5,897 nucleotides of DNA from an uncultured Blautia sp. (GTDB lineage: Bacteria > Bacillota > Clostridia > Lachnospirales > Lachnospiraceae): assembly GCA_934358405.1 (NCBI GenBank), contig CAKRKL010000119.1, positions 1 through 5,897 of the forward strand. The letters run 5' to 3'. Below the pieces are notes generated by a model that was not told where the DNA came from, made no database searches, and was given only the letters and a program-made list of their open reading frames with translations. This document shows positions 5,600 through 5,897 of the stretch, in pieces; position 1 is the stretch's first letter; the number at the start of each line of letters is the position of its first letter. Made by a program: the position numbers and the translations under genes.

Positions 5600-5830
5600 T
5601 CAAGTCTGCAGTTCTTTCAGAACTTCTCCAATATCTTCATTCATGCAAACAGACTTTTTCCTTATTTCTTCCGGTGCATATGCTTCACCCTGGTTCAGAC
5701 ACATATAAAATGCATGTTGAAATGTGTTTGTCATCTGCCAGAACGGATATTTTATAATGCCAGGAGTATTATATCCTACGCCTAGTTCAAGGAACACTAT
5801 TTTCCGCTTTTTATATTCCTGTACACCAGT
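5600..5830 (-). pseudogene. C-terminal remnant of a Sir2-family (SirTM-like) NAD-dependent protein
   Basis: The open frame encodes about 76 residues, with VFLELGVGYNTPGIIKYP, then FWQMT, CLNQGEAYAPEEI and EDIGEVLKEL. These match the C-terminal NAD-binding end of bacterial Sir2-like deacetylase/ADP-ribosyltransferase proteins of the macrodomain-associated class, which are normally near 280-300 residues. An in-frame TAA lies at 5831-5833, and none of the three minus frames upstream shows the zinc-binding CPxCG or NLRCDD segment that should come before. The only in-frame start candidate is a GTG at 5797 with no good ribosome binding site. Seen: a truncated domain lacking the catalytic histidine region. 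Inferred: a decayed gene from deletion. A frameshift plus rearrangement or an assembly break is possible because only 67 bases remain before the window edge. Confidence 0.65.
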
Positions 5831-5838
5831 TTACAACT

Positions 5839-5895
5839 TTATAAATGATAGACTTGCTGATGAATCAGCTGTTTTAAGGCCTTTGTCATAGCATT
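5839..5895 (-). other. Short open frame to window edge, possible N-terminal relic of the Sir2-like gene
   Basis: An open minus-strand frame enters from the right edge and ends with MTKALKQLIHQQVYHL and a TAA at 5839-5841. KALKQLIHQ resembles the first helix before the Rossmann glycine loop in Sir2-type proteins. If so, an internal deletion joins the two ends of the gene here, in different frames. It could equally be the 3' end of an unrelated gene. Too short to call. Confidence 0.25.
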
Positions 5896-5897
5896 TG

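Noticed and set aside
1..5897. CRISPR arrays, tRNA or rRNA genes, insertion sequences
   Set aside because: No regularly spaced repeats, cloverleaf sequences, rRNA segments or transposase-like proteins were seen.

Overview
The window looks like part of a low-to-moderate GC gut Clostridia genome, most likely Lachnospiraceae. This rests on strong AGGAGG-type ribosome binding sites, protein style and compact operons; no species can be named from the sequence alone. It holds four regions.

(1) Positions 1-3326, minus strand: a tight four-gene sugar operon read right to left. It encodes an L-fucose/L-arabinose isomerase-family protein (466 aa), the N-terminal half of a split transketolase (277 aa), its C-terminal half (310 aa), and an FGGY carbohydrate kinase of which only the first 50 residues lie inside the window. 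The genes overlap by 4 and 8 nt or are separated by 12 nt. Isomerase, then kinase, then two-subunit transketolase is the enzyme set described for D-apiose catabolism: D-apiose to D-apulose, to D-apulose 4-phosphate, then transketolase transfer giving xylulose 5-phosphate and dihydroxyacetone phosphate. That specific substrate is an inference from gene content; another rare sugar remains possible.

(2) Positions 3327-3668: a divergent intergenic region. It has a well-formed minus-strand promoter for the operon (TTGGAA-N17-TATACT), a weaker plus-strand promoter for the regulator, and a striking cluster of four ACTTTATT elements. The cluster includes a perfect 13-bp direct repeat and an 11-bp-arm inverted repeat, placed on and just upstream of the operon -35 box. 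The operon leader is about 120 nt.

(3) Positions 3669-4676, plus strand: a LacI-family regulator (335 aa), divergent from the operon and the obvious candidate for its sugar-responsive control. Its hinge between the DNA-binding and effector domains is short and lacks the usual PNxxAR pattern, and no CpG-centred LacI operator was found in the intergenic region.

(4) Positions 4677-5897: a separately promoted gene (4828-5532) encoding a protein with an N-terminal LytTR DNA-binding domain followed by a PAS-like domain. This order is the reverse of most LytTR regulators, and there is no receiver domain. It ends at a strong 15-position hairpin. Beyond it, on the minus strand, is a C-terminal remnant of a Sir2-family (SirTM-like) NAD-dependent protein whose N-terminal part is missing within the window.
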